NCBI GenBank assembly: GCA_038746265.1
Contig: JBCDKU010000026.1
Location: 1-30,965 of the forward strand
Source of the DNA: JBCBKP01 sp038746265
Lineage (GTDB): Bacteria; Planctomycetota; Phycisphaerae; Phycisphaerales; UBA1924
DNA: 30,965 bases
Direction of reading: 5' to 3'
In this document: piece after piece, positions 22,076 through 29,766 of the stretch
Layout of the letters: each line of letters begins with the position of its first letter
Numbering within the stretch: the stretch's first letter is position 1
The notes under the pieces: model-generated
What the model was told of the DNA's origin: nothing
What the model saw: the letters and a program-made list of their open reading frames with translations, nothing else
Databases searched by the model: none
Made by a program: the position numbers and the translations under genes

Positions 22076-23205
22076 CAGGCGTTCGCCCCGACCGACGCGC
22101 CGCGGAGGCCGACCTGATCGGGGTTCTGTCCGATCGAGCTCGTCCGCATGGTGTCGCGCTGGACGCGGAGGTCGTCCGGGATCTCGGCGAACATGTGGTC
22201 GAAGAACTCGTTCTTGCCGGGCTTCTCGATGCCCTCGGCGGTCTTGACGATCTCCTCGACGATCGTCTTGGCGCGGGCCTCGAGTTCGGTCTGCTTTTCG
22301 TCCGACCAGACGCCCTGCGACTCCATGTACTTCCGCGTGCGGATGAGCGGGTCCTTGGCGAGCCACGCATCGACCTCAGCCTGGTCGCGGTAGCGGCGGG
22401 CGTCGTCGGCGGTGGTGTGGTCGCCGAGGCGGTAGGTCACGCCCTCGATGAAGGTCGGGCCGCCGCCCTTGATCGCGCGCTGGCGGGCGTCCTTGACGGC
22501 CTTGTACACCGCGAAAATATCGTTGCCATCGACCTGCAGGGTCGGCATCTCGTACGCGAGGGCCTTCTGCGCGACGGTCGGCGAGTTCATCTGTTGCTCG
22601 CGCGGCACGGAGATCGCCCACTGGTTGTTCTGGCAGTAGAAAATGCACGGGACCTGGAGGGTCGAGGCGAAGTTCATCGCGCCGTGGAAGTCGCCCTCGG
22701 AGGTCGCGCCGTCGCCGAAGAAGGTGATCGCGGCCATCTCCTGCTTGTGGAGCTTGGCGGCCCACGCGATGCCGGTCGCGTGCATCATGTGGGTGCCGAT
22801 GGGGACGGAGAGCGGCGTGATGTTGACGCCGTCGGGGATCTTGTTGCCGCGCTCGTCGCCCATCCAGTGCAGCAGGATGTAGTGGTAGGGCAGGCCGTGC
22901 AGGTGCATGGTGACGTTCTCGCGGTAGGCGGGAACGATCCAGTCGGTGCCCTTCTGCATGGCGAGGGCCGCGCCGACGCCGTTGGCTTCCTGGCCCTTGT
23001 TCTGCGGGTAGGTGCCCATGCGGCCCGAGCGCTGCAGCTTGAACGCGATCTCGTCGAGCGAGCGGCAGATCCACATCTGCTCGTAGGCGAACGCGACCTG
23101 CTCGTTGGTGAGCGTGTCCTTTGCGAGCGACTTGTCGAGCTTGCCGTCCTCGTCCAGGATCGACAGCCGATCGATCTTCGCTTCGTACACCGTCTCGATG
23201 GGCAT
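22075..23205 (-). CDS. pdhA: 2-oxoacid (pyruvate) dehydrogenase E1 component, alpha subunit
   Basis: A 376-residue thiamine-diphosphate subunit of the heterotetrameric type, which decarboxylates a 2-oxoacid. Seen: RMGTYPQNKGQEANGVGAAL at 62-81, YRENVTMHLHGLP near 94-106, and the TPP motif FFGDGATSEGDFHGAMNFAS (GDG at 164-166), ending in QNNQWAIS with Asn193-Asn194. The motif GDHTTADDARRYR near the end marks the phosphorylation-loop region of the family. The length is typical. I start at the ATG at 23205, preceded by GGAGG four bases upstream; a longer frame upstream is an extension into the leader. The leader holds a palindrome at 23246-23276. It leads the cluster with lipoprotein, 88-residue protein, E1beta and E2. 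Confidence 0.93.
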   Translation of the reverse strand: MPIETVYEAKIDRLSILDEDGKLDKSLAKDTLTNEQVAFAYEQMWICRSLDEIAFKLQRSGRMGTYPQNKGQEANGVGAALAMQKGTDWIVPAYRENVTMHLHGLPYHYILLHWMGDERGNKIPDGVNITPLSVPIGTHMMHATGIAWAAKLHKQEMAAITFFGDGATSEGDFHGAMNFASTLQVPCIFYCQNNQWAISVPREQQMNSPTVAQKALAYEMPTLQVDGNDIFAVYKAVKDARQRAIKGGGPTFIEGVTYRLGDHTTADDARRYRDQAEVDAWLAKDPLIRTRKYMESQGVWSDEKQTELEARAKTIVEEIVKTAEGIEKPGKNEFFDHMFAEIPDDLRVQRDTMRTSSIGQNPDQVGLRGASVGANA

Positions 23206-23245
23206 GGCGCCTCCGTCCGTCGCGGGTCGTGGTGGTTGTCTTGCG

Positions 23246-23276
23246 CGAACGAGACCGATCACGTCGGCCTCGTTCG
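23246..23276. promoter_or_regulatory. Palindrome in the pdhA leader/promoter region
   Basis: CGAACGAG (23246-23253) and CTCGTTCG (23269-23276) are perfect inverted repeats with an inner CCGA/TCGG pairing. The element is about 40 bases before the pdhA start. It could be an operator or a leader hairpin; I do not recognise it as a known regulator's site. Confidence 0.35.
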
Positions 23277-23352
23277 GTCGTGTTCTGCTCGGCGGCCGTC
23301 CGCCCGTACGATGCTATTCAGCGCGAGCCCGCGACGCGGGATCGATGGGTTC

Positions 23353-25326
23353 TCAGCTGCCCTTGGCGGTCTCTTCCATCTGCTCGCGTCCGGTGCCGCC
23401 GTGCACATACTGGCCCGAGGTGCCCGGGAACTGCTTGATCGCGTCCTGCTTGGGCTCGTGGCCCTGTCCCTGGTACTCGGTCGGCGTCTTCTCGGGGATC
23501 ACGAAGTCCGACGCCGGCTGCGAGTCGCTCAGCGCGATCGCGGCCTCGGCGGCGGCCTTCATGCTGTCGTCGGCGTTCTCGTACAGCGCAGTGATCCGAT
23601 TGCGGATCTCGAGCTCGGCGATGTCGAAGAAGTGCATCGCGGCCGCCTTGTCGCGGTTGAACTCGACGCCCTCCTGGCCCTGGCGGATCTGCTGATCCAG
23701 CTTGCTGAGCGTGCACGCCCAGGCGTGGATGTAGATCGCCATGTCGGCGAGACGCGCCTGCACGACGTCGGCGGTCACGATGTCCGAGTCATACTTCTTG
23801 CTGATCGCCTTGAACTGGTACGTCAGCTCCGAGACCCAGCGGGCCATGCGGCGGCCCTGCTCGACGAGCGACTGGTGCAGGCCCTCGACCTTCGGCGCCC
23901 GCCGGCGGATGCCCAGGAGAACCTCGCTGGCGAGCGGAACACCGGCGCGGATCACGTTGGGCGAGAGCTTAAAGTTCTCCGCGGCGTCCTTGAGGCCCAG
24001 CATCTTCTCGGCGAGTTGCTTCGCGCCGTAGGCGAAGACGAACTTCTGCATGACCTCGTTCGCGCCCTCGACGATCGTGTTGATGCGGCTGTCGCGGAAG
24101 ATCCGCTCGACCTCGTTCTCGGTCATGTAGGACTCGCCGCCCATGATCTGCATGGCGTCGTTGACGGTGCGCCAGCCCATCTCGGAGCAGAACGTCTTGC
24201 AGACCGCGGTCTCGACCATGATGTCCTCGTCGTGGCGATCGAGCATACCGGTCGTCATGTAGAGCATCGCGTCCATCGCGTAGGTCAGCGCCGACATGTG
24301 CGCGATCTTGCTCTTGACCAGCTCGAAGTCCGCGAGCGGACGCTGGAACTGGTAGCGGGTGCGGCCCCACTTGATCGCCTGGTCCATTGCGCGGCGGGCG
24401 CCGCCCAGCATGCCGGCGGAGAGCGTGCAGCGGCCGTAGTTGAGGCAGGTCAGCGCGACGTTGAGGCCCTTGCCCTCCTTGTGGAGCAGGTTCTCCTTGG
24501 GCACGCGGACGTTGGTGAACCGGATGCGGGCCTGCCAGGTGCCGCGGATGCCGCACTTGCTGCGGTTCTTGGAGAAGATATCAATCCCCTCCATGTCGGG
24601 CGTGCAGACGAGCGCCGTGACCTTCTCCTTGCCGTCGGCCATCTTGTGCTTGGCCATCACGGTAAACAGGCCCGAGATCGCGCCGGAGGTCGCCCACTTC
24701 TTCTCGCCGTTGAGGATGTAGTGCGTGCCGTCCTCGCTGAGCTCGCAGCGGGTTTCCTGACCGCCCGCGTCACAGCCGACGTTGGGCTCAGAGAGGCAGA
24801 ACGCGCTGAGCCAGTCGCTGCCGAGGCGCGGGAGCCAACGCTGCTTCTGCTCCTCGGTGCCGAAGAGCATGACGGCCTTGCAGCCGATCGACTGGTGGGC
24901 CGAAACGACGACGGCGGTCGAGCCGCAGTACTTACCGATCAGCTCGAGCACGCGGTTGTAGCTGGTGATGCCCATACCCAGCCCGCCGAACTCCTTCGAG
25001 ATGGTCATGCCGAGCACGCCCAGCTCGAAGAGCTTCTTGATCGCCCACTCGGGGATGTACTGCTCCTGGTCGATCTGGATCGACGGGTGCTCGTTCTTGA
25101 GGTAGTCTTCGAGCTCCGCGAGCAGCTGGTCGCACTCGGCGGTCTCTTCCGGGCTGGTCTCGGCGATGTTGGGGTAGGGGAAGAGCAGGTCGGAGCGGAT
25201 GTTGCCCCAGAAGAAGTTCTTCATCACGCCCATGGAGGTCGGCTCGGGCCCGAGCAGCGTTTCGGCCTCTTCGATCATCTTCCGATCGCGCTCAGAGACA
25301 CCCTTCATCTGCTTCAGGTCGGCCAT
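23353..25326 (-). CDS. Acyl-CoA dehydrogenase, VLCAD-like
   Basis: A 657-residue flavoprotein dehydrogenase, longer than the usual 380-residue type and similar in size to very-long-chain acyl-CoA dehydrogenase, with a C-terminal domain of about 190 residues. It catalyses the first oxidation of an acyl-CoA to a trans-2-enoyl-CoA, passing electrons to ETF. Seen: KEFGGLGMGITSYNRV near 111-126, LSEPNVGCDAGGQ near 179-191 (the FAD/substrate loop usually written EPGSGSD), YILNGEKKWATSG, RTRYQFQRPLADFELVK near 322-338, and IMGGESYMTENEVERIFRDS leading to IVEGANEVMQ. Glu420 is the probable catalytic base, at the VLCAD position. The start is the ATG at 25326. It ends 147 bases before pdhA and is preceded by a palindrome. 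Confidence 0.93.
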   Translation of the reverse strand: MADLKQMKGVSERDRKMIEEAETLLGPEPTSMGVMKNFFWGNIRSDLLFPYPNIAETSPEETAECDQLLAELEDYLKNEHPSIQIDQEQYIPEWAIKKLFELGVLGMTISKEFGGLGMGITSYNRVLELIGKYCGSTAVVVSAHQSIGCKAVMLFGTEEQKQRWLPRLGSDWLSAFCLSEPNVGCDAGGQETRCELSEDGTHYILNGEKKWATSGAISGLFTVMAKHKMADGKEKVTALVCTPDMEGIDIFSKNRSKCGIRGTWQARIRFTNVRVPKENLLHKEGKGLNVALTCLNYGRCTLSAGMLGGARRAMDQAIKWGRTRYQFQRPLADFELVKSKIAHMSALTYAMDAMLYMTTGMLDRHDEDIMVETAVCKTFCSEMGWRTVNDAMQIMGGESYMTENEVERIFRDSRINTIVEGANEVMQKFVFAYGAKQLAEKMLGLKDAAENFKLSPNVIRAGVPLASEVLLGIRRRAPKVEGLHQSLVEQGRRMARWVSELTYQFKAISKKYDSDIVTADVVQARLADMAIYIHAWACTLSKLDQQIRQGQEGVEFNRDKAAAMHFFDIAELEIRNRITALYENADDSMKAAAEAAIALSDSQPASDFVIPEKTPTEYQGQGHEPKQDAIKQFPGTSGQYVHGGTGREQMEETAKGS

Positions 25327-25367
25327 GGAAAATCCTCCGTTTGATGGACTTGAGATGGACTCATACA

Positions 25368-25385
25368 CGCGTGAATGCTCACGCG
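25368..25385. promoter_or_regulatory. Palindrome upstream of the acyl-CoA dehydrogenase
   Basis: CGCGTGA (25368-25374) and TCACGCG (25379-25385) flank ATGC, about 41 bases upstream of the acyl-CoA dehydrogenase start. A position near the promoter suits an operator for a TetR- or FadR-like regulator; no regulator gene is nearby and no known consensus is matched. Confidence 0.35.
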
Positions 25386-25489
25386 AGTTTCCGGTCAGAC
25401 AGCACTGCGTCCGCTCCTCCGCGAACTCCTGCCGCCGTCCGTTCGCGGCATACTAGGAATGGAGATTCAGTGGCGACTGGTTTCCGTCG

Positions 25490-25515
25490 TTATCAGGACG
25501 TTCTGCTCCTGATAA
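25490..25515 (-). terminator. Hairpin after the enoyl-CoA hydratase operon
   Basis: TTATCAGGA (25490-25498) pairs with TCCTGATAA (25507-25515) around an 8-base loop, nine bases beyond the last hydratase stop. It is the most AT-rich hairpin in the area. No T-run follows, so termination is likely but not certain. Confidence 0.45.
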
Positions 25516-25524
25516 GCCGTGCGG

Positions 25525-26418
25525 CTATTTCGACTTGGAGAAGAACGCGTTGATCGCCTCGGTCGCCCGCTCCGTTTTTCGGAGCTGGACCAGGTGCTCG
25601 ATCTCTTTCGCAAGCGCCGCCGCCCAGCCGCCGGTGAGCCCGAGGTCGATGCAGTCCGCGACGGCCCGGGCGGCCTCGGTGTCGGGCAGGTCACTCCGGA
25701 CCGAGTCGAGGGCGTCCATCACCGGGCCCTTGGTCGCGGGCCGCTCGACGCAAACCATCGGCTTGCCGTCGCGGCCCGACGCGCCGGGCGGGTCCTGCTC
25801 GGCGACCCACGCGCAGGCCGTCGCGACAAGCTGGTCGGCCGAGTCGGCGACCTTGTCGAACAGCCCGCCCGCGACGGCGTCGTCGAACTTCAGCGTCTCG
25901 CCCGACGCGGTGCGGCGGATGCCGTCCGCAGCGTCGATCCGCGCGGCGAGCAGGTTGGTCCCGCCCCAGCCCGGGCAGAGACCGAGGGCGGCCTCGGGCA
26001 GGCCGACGGCGTAGGGCTTGCCGCTCGCGTTGGGTGAGCCGATCAGGCCGTCAAAGTGCATCGCGAGCTCGAGCCCACCACCCAGCGCCGCACCGTTGAT
26101 CGCGGCGGCGGTGGGGTAGGGCAGGTCGAAGATCTTCGAGAAGACCTCCTGCCCGTATGCGAGGTAGCGAGCGAGCTGATCGTCGGGCAGGTCGCGGATC
26201 TTCTCAAGATTCGCCCCGGCGACAAACGCACGCTCGGTCGCGGAACGGATCACGAGGCCCTGCGCGTTGCCAGGGATGGTTGGGAACGTCGCATCGAGCC
26301 GCTGCAGCAACGCCTCGTCCATCACGATCACCGGCTTGCCCTCCTGCTCGAGCGTGAGCACGGCGATGTTCTTGCCGGTGGAGGTGTCGATCTCGACGTT
26401 CAGCGGTTCAGCGGCCAT
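25525..26418 (-). CDS. Enoyl-CoA hydratase/isomerase family protein (FadB-N-like), catalytic Glu residues present
   Basis: A 297-residue crotonase-fold protein. The oxyanion-hole and catalytic segments are AAAINGAALGGGLELAMHFD and YAVGLPEAALGLCPGWGGTN, which resemble the hydratase domain of bifunctional FadB. Both positions that normally carry catalytic Glu (GGGLEL and GLPEA) hold Glu, so hydratase activity is likely. FVAGANLEKIRD supplies the first oxyanion-hole loop. It is longer than ordinary hydratases by about 40 residues and has no dehydrogenase domain. It lies last in a run of three hydratase paralogues, 37 bases after the second, and before a hairpin. Substrate chain length is unknown; it may serve beta-oxidation together with the acyl-CoA dehydrogenase downstream. 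Confidence 0.88.
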   Translation of the reverse strand: MAAEPLNVEIDTSTGKNIAVLTLEQEGKPVIVMDEALLQRLDATFPTIPGNAQGLVIRSATERAFVAGANLEKIRDLPDDQLARYLAYGQEVFSKIFDLPYPTAAAINGAALGGGLELAMHFDGLIGSPNASGKPYAVGLPEAALGLCPGWGGTNLLAARIDAADGIRRTASGETLKFDDAVAGGLFDKVADSADQLVATACAWVAEQDPPGASGRDGKPMVCVERPATKGPVMDALDSVRSDLPDTEAARAVADCIDLGLTGGWAAALAKEIEHLVQLRKTERATEAINAFFSKSK

Positions 26419-26455
26419 GAGTCATTCCCCTTCGCAAACCTGATCAGCTGCTTCG

Positions 26456-27211
26456 TTACTTGAGTCGCGCCTTGAGCGCTGCCTGCGCCTCGTCGAGCAC
26501 GAGCACGCTCGCGGAGAGCGCGGCAGCTTTCTCGACCAGCGCTTCGTCGAGCGAGCCGTCGAGTTCGTTGACGAGCGCCTTGGTCGCGGCGAGCGCCCGC
26601 GGCCCCCCGGCGGCGAGGCGGCCGACGAGATCTTCCGTCAGCGCGTCGAGCTCCCCCGCGTTCGGCGCGAGCTCATCGACGATGCCGATGCGGTAGGCCT
26701 CCTCGCCCGACATGATGCCGCCCATGAGCAGCACCTTGCGGGCGGGGCCCGCGCCGATCTTGCGGACGAGGATCGGCGCGACGACCGCGGGGCAGATGCC
26801 CAGATCGACCTCGGGGTAGCCCAGCTTGGCGTCGGCGTGGCTCACCGCGATATCGCATGCGCACGCCAGCCCGCAGCCGCCGCCGATCGCGGCTCCGTTT
26901 ACGCGCGCGACCGTGACTTGCGGGAGCCTTCTGAGCCGAAGGTTGAAACGGCCGAGCGACGCGAGCAGCTGGCCCGGCAGCTCGGGGCCCGATTCATCGA
27001 CGACGACCTGCTTGAGGTCCATGCCGGCGGCGAAGCTCTTGCCCGCGCCTGTGATCACGACGACCTTGGCGTCGCCGCCGTCGCCGAACTCGTCGAGCCG
27101 CGCGTGAAGGTCGTGCAGCATCTCGATGGAGAAGGCGTTGCGGGCGTCGGGCCGGTTGAGCGTGAGCCGAGCGACCGCGCCGTCGTGTTCGAGAGTTGCG
27201 AGATCGCTCAT
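26456..27211 (-). CDS. Enoyl-CoA hydratase family protein, methylglutaconyl-CoA hydratase-like (LiuC type)
   Basis: A 251-residue crotonase-fold protein. The first catalytic segment reads AAIGGGCGLACACDIAV, with Gly where hydratases usually have the first catalytic Glu. The second reads LGYPEVDLGICPAVVAPIL and keeps Glu. As I recall, this GL + E pattern with PAVVAP is characteristic of the LiuC methylglutaconyl-CoA hydratases of leucine catabolism, so this is my leading assignment. It agrees with HMG-CoA lyase two genes upstream. The ATG at 27211 overlaps the upstream stop (ATGA), so the two hydratase genes are coupled. The length is normal. Methylcrotonyl-CoA carboxylase, expected between, is not in the window. 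Confidence 0.82.
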   Translation of the reverse strand: MSDLATLEHDGAVARLTLNRPDARNAFSIEMLHDLHARLDEFGDGGDAKVVVITGAGKSFAAGMDLKQVVVDESGPELPGQLLASLGRFNLRLRRLPQVTVARVNGAAIGGGCGLACACDIAVSHADAKLGYPEVDLGICPAVVAPILVRKIGAGPARKVLLMGGIMSGEEAYRIGIVDELAPNAGELDALTEDLVGRLAAGGPRALAATKALVNELDGSLDEALVEKAAALSASVLVLDEAQAALKARLK

Positions 27212-27948
27212 GTCGCCGCCTTTCGCTGCCAGAAGCGTTCGAGGAGTTCGTGCGCCTCGTCGCCGCTGGTGAGCGAGAGGCTGGTGGTGAGGCCGAGCTG
27301 GGCCGAGGTGATCGTCGGTGAGATCTCGTTGAGCAGCCGCTTGGTCGCGCGGACGGCGTCGCGCGGCTTGGCCGCGAGCGACGCCGCGATCTCACGGGCA
27401 CGCGAGCTCGCGTCCTCGGCGAGTTCGTGCACCAGCCCGATCTCCGCAGCGCGGGCCCCGTCGATCAGTCCCGGATCAAGCATGCGGACACGGCAGGAGC
27501 CGTCGCCGGCCCCGAGCCGAAGGAACGGCGCGGAGACCGCGGGCGAGATGCCGAGACGCACGACGGGGTAGCCGAGCTTGGCTGCGGGATCCGCCACGAC
27601 GACGTCCGCGCCCCCCAGCAGCGCGCAGCCGCCGGCGACCGCTGCGCCGTGAGCGCAGAGCACCACCGGCATCGGCGCGGACCGCATCGCCGCGATCGCG
27701 CGTGAGAGCTCGTTCATGAACGCCCGCATCACCTCTCCGGAGGTATCGCCTCTGCACTCATCGAGGTCGAAGCCCGCGCAGAAGACCTTGCCCTCGCCGC
27801 GCACAAGCACCGCACGCGAATCCGTCGAACCCAGATCTTCCGCCGCGTCGGCGAGCCGTGAGAGCATGGGCGGCGTGAGCGCGTTGCGCTTCTCGGCTCG
27901 GTCGAGCGTGATGATGCGGACCGGTCCTTCATCCTCGACGCGGATCAC
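27208..27948 (-). CDS. Enoyl-CoA hydratase family paralogue lacking both catalytic Glu
   Basis: A 246-residue crotonase-fold protein. Catalytic segments read AAVAGGCALLGGADVVVADP, with Ala at the first Glu position, and LGYPVVRLGISPAVSAPFL, with Val at the second Glu position. The fold appears intact: VFCAGFDLDECRGD provides the oxyanion-hole loop. It is closest to the neighbouring LiuC-like gene (shared LGYP and PAV.AP motifs), implying tandem duplication followed by loss of catalytic residues. It may be an isomerase, hydrolase or decarboxylase with another mechanism, or a non-catalytic partner. The GTG start at 27948 overlaps the HMG-CoA lyase stop (GTGA), and its own stop overlaps the next start. 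Confidence 0.82.
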   Translation of the reverse strand: MIRVEDEGPVRIITLDRAEKRNALTPPMLSRLADAAEDLGSTDSRAVLVRGEGKVFCAGFDLDECRGDTSGEVMRAFMNELSRAIAAMRSAPMPVVLCAHGAAVAGGCALLGGADVVVADPAAKLGYPVVRLGISPAVSAPFLRLGAGDGSCRVRMLDPGLIDGARAAEIGLVHELAEDASSRAREIAASLAAKPRDAVRATKRLLNEISPTITSAQLGLTTSLSLTSGDEAHELLERFWQRKAAT

Positions 27949-28886
27949 TCGGCCGACTCCATCGCGCGGGCACCCGCGACAAGCCGCTCCGCGATCGCGG
28001 AGGCGTGCGCCATCTTCGCCTCGTTCACGCCGGTCTTGAAGCCCTCGTTCTCGATTATGCGCACGAGCAGCGGGGTGGCGATGTTGCCCGGTGCCCGCTT
28101 GCCGGGCGTGGACGCGAAGGGGCAGCCGCCGAGCCCGCCGGCCGAGCCGTCGAAGCTCCGGACGCCCAGGTTCAGCGCCTCGACGACGCAGTCCGCGGCG
28201 CGGCCGAACGTATCGTGCAGGTGCAGCGTGATCAGCGGCTCGCCCCGGTCGTTCTCGCGGCGTCCGCCCAGCTGCTCGATGACGGCGAGCAGCATCTCCG
28301 CGATGGTCTCGGGTGTGCCTTCACCGATGGTGTCACCAAGATCGATCTCGTCGCAGCCAAGATCAACGAGCCGCTGGGCGAGCGTCGCGACGGGCTCCGG
28401 CTCGATCGGACCCTCATACGGACACGCGACGACGCAGGAGATGTAGCCCCGAACCGCGAGGTCGTGCGACCTGGCCATCTCGATCACCGGCTCGAAGCGC
28501 TCGAGCGTCTCGTCGATCGTCGCGTTGGTGTTCTTCTGGCTGAATGTCTCGCTCGCGGCCGCGAAGACACTTGCCTTGTCGATGAGCTTCCCGCCGGCGT
28601 TCTGGTTGACCTCGGCAAGACGCTCCATGCCCTTCGCGTTCGGCACGAGCGCCGAGAACTGGACGCTTTCCGGTTTGTCCTGCGCGAGCATGCCGAACAG
28701 CTCCGCGGCGTCGCCGAGCTGCGGGATCCACTTCGGGCTCACGAACGACGAGACCTCGATCTCCGCCGCGCCCGTCGCGGCGAGCGCCCGCACAAGCTCG
28801 GCCTTGCCCTCGGTCGGGACGCGGCCCGGCTCGTTCTGCAGGCCGTCGCGCGGGGCGACGTCAGTGATTCGGACGCGATCGGACAT
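27945..28886 (-). CDS. mvaB: Hydroxymethylglutaryl-CoA lyase
   Basis: A 313-residue TIM-barrel lyase of the DRE-TIM family that splits HMG-CoA to acetyl-CoA and acetoacetate, the last step of leucine catabolism. Seen: ITDVAPRDGLQNEPGRV at 7-23 with Arg13 and metal-binding Asp14, EVSSFVSPKWIPQLGD at 44-59, LHLHDTFGRA with metal His222 and His224, and GGLGGCPFA with Cys255 as the mobile-loop cysteine. After this Cys the loop is longer than usual: GCPFASTPGKRAPGN replaces GCPYAKGASGN, an extra four residues. Other motifs are intact. The start is the ATG at 28886, ten bases after the ATP-grasp gene. It is coupled to the following hydratase paralogue. Confidence 0.92.
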   Translation of the reverse strand: MSDRVRITDVAPRDGLQNEPGRVPTEGKAELVRALAATGAAEIEVSSFVSPKWIPQLGDAAELFGMLAQDKPESVQFSALVPNAKGMERLAEVNQNAGGKLIDKASVFAAASETFSQKNTNATIDETLERFEPVIEMARSHDLAVRGYISCVVACPYEGPIEPEPVATLAQRLVDLGCDEIDLGDTIGEGTPETIAEMLLAVIEQLGGRRENDRGEPLITLHLHDTFGRAADCVVEALNLGVRSFDGSAGGLGGCPFASTPGKRAPGNIATPLLVRIIENEGFKTGVNEAKMAHASAIAERLVAGARAMESAE

Positions 28887-28896
28887 CGCCGCGATC

Positions 28897-29766
28897 CTAC
28901 CCGCCGAGACGCGCGAGGACGGCCTCGACGAACCGCGTCGTTCCTGCCTCGGTCATCCGGAAGAACAGCTCGGGCTCAACAAGCTCCGACTCGATCACCA
29001 TCGGGTTTTCGCCGTCCGGGTTGAGCAGGTCGATGCGGGCGTACATCGCCGAATCCGGGAAGCACGCGTACGCCGCACGGGCGACCTCGACCGCGCGGGG
29101 CGTGGGCTCGGCCAGCTCGTACCGGCCGCCGTACTCGCACTGCACGCGGATATCGCCCGCGGCGGGTGTCTTGCGGACGGCGTGGCTGAACTCACCGTTG
29201 ATGATCACCACCGACATCTCGCCGACCTCGGTCACGTTCTCGATGAACGGTTGGATCACAAAGGGCCCTGCCGTCGAGAGCTGCTTGGCGTGTTCATTGA
29301 TCCTGGGGTCGGTGTGATTACCAACAAGCAGCCCGACCGCGGCTGCACCCAGCTGCGGCTTGACGGCCACGCGATCCCACTCAAGCTCGGCGGCAACTTT
29401 GGATGGCTCGACGAACTCATCGGGCTCGATGAACACCGAGGGCACGATCGGCACGTCGTTCTCCGCGAGCGTCTTGAGGTAGCCCTTGTCGAAGTTGGTC
29501 CGCAGGACCTCAAGCGGGTTGATGAGCGTCGAGACCGACTCGACGTGCTCGAGCCAGGGCACGAACTCGTCCATCCGATCCACGATGTCCCACGTCGTCC
29601 GGATCAGCAGCGCGTCCATCGACGCCCAGTCGGCCTCGGTGTCGTCCCAGTCGATGATGCTCGCGGCGTGGCCCCGCGACTCGAACGCGGCTGCGAGCAC
29701 CGGGTCGTCCTCGACGACGAACTGGTCCTTCTCACGGCACGAGGCGATCGCGATCCGCTTGCTCAC
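28897..29766 (-). CDS. ATP-grasp ligase of unknown substrate
   Basis: A 289-residue ATP-grasp protein, with a preATP-grasp-like N-terminal part (ALLIRTTWDIVDRMDEFVPW) and an ATP-binding core with VAVKPQLGAAAVGL and a C-terminal MYARIDLLNPDG, ending in ESELVEPELFFR. The latter Asp/Glu residues should bind two Mg ions. The pattern resembles RimK/glutathione-synthetase-like proteins and the DcsG group (cycloserine-pathway O-ureidoserine cyclo-ligase). The products of ATP-grasp ligases are carboxylate-amine or -thiol amides; the partner is unknown. The GTG start at 29766 overlaps the stop of the coiled-coil lipoprotein (GTGA), and HMG-CoA lyase begins ten bases after its stop, so it is in one operon. 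Confidence 0.82.
   Translation of the reverse strand: MSKRIAIASCREKDQFVVEDDPVLAAAFESRGHAASIIDWDDTEADWASMDALLIRTTWDIVDRMDEFVPWLEHVESVSTLINPLEVLRTNFDKGYLKTLAENDVPIVPSVFIEPDEFVEPSKVAAELEWDRVAVKPQLGAAAVGLLVGNHTDPRINEHAKQLSTAGPFVIQPFIENVTEVGEMSVVIINGEFSHAVRKTPAAGDIRVQCEYGGRYELAEPTPRAVEVARAAYACFPDSAMYARIDLLNPDGENPMVIESELVEPELFFRMTEAGTTRFVEAVLARLGG

Noticed and set aside
21904..25344. A 1146-residue open frame on the plus strand
   Set aside because: It runs antisense through the lipoprotein, pdhA and the acyl-CoA dehydrogenase, all of which are recognisable on the minus strand. Low-complexity Leu/Asp/Arg/Val content marks it as a shadow.
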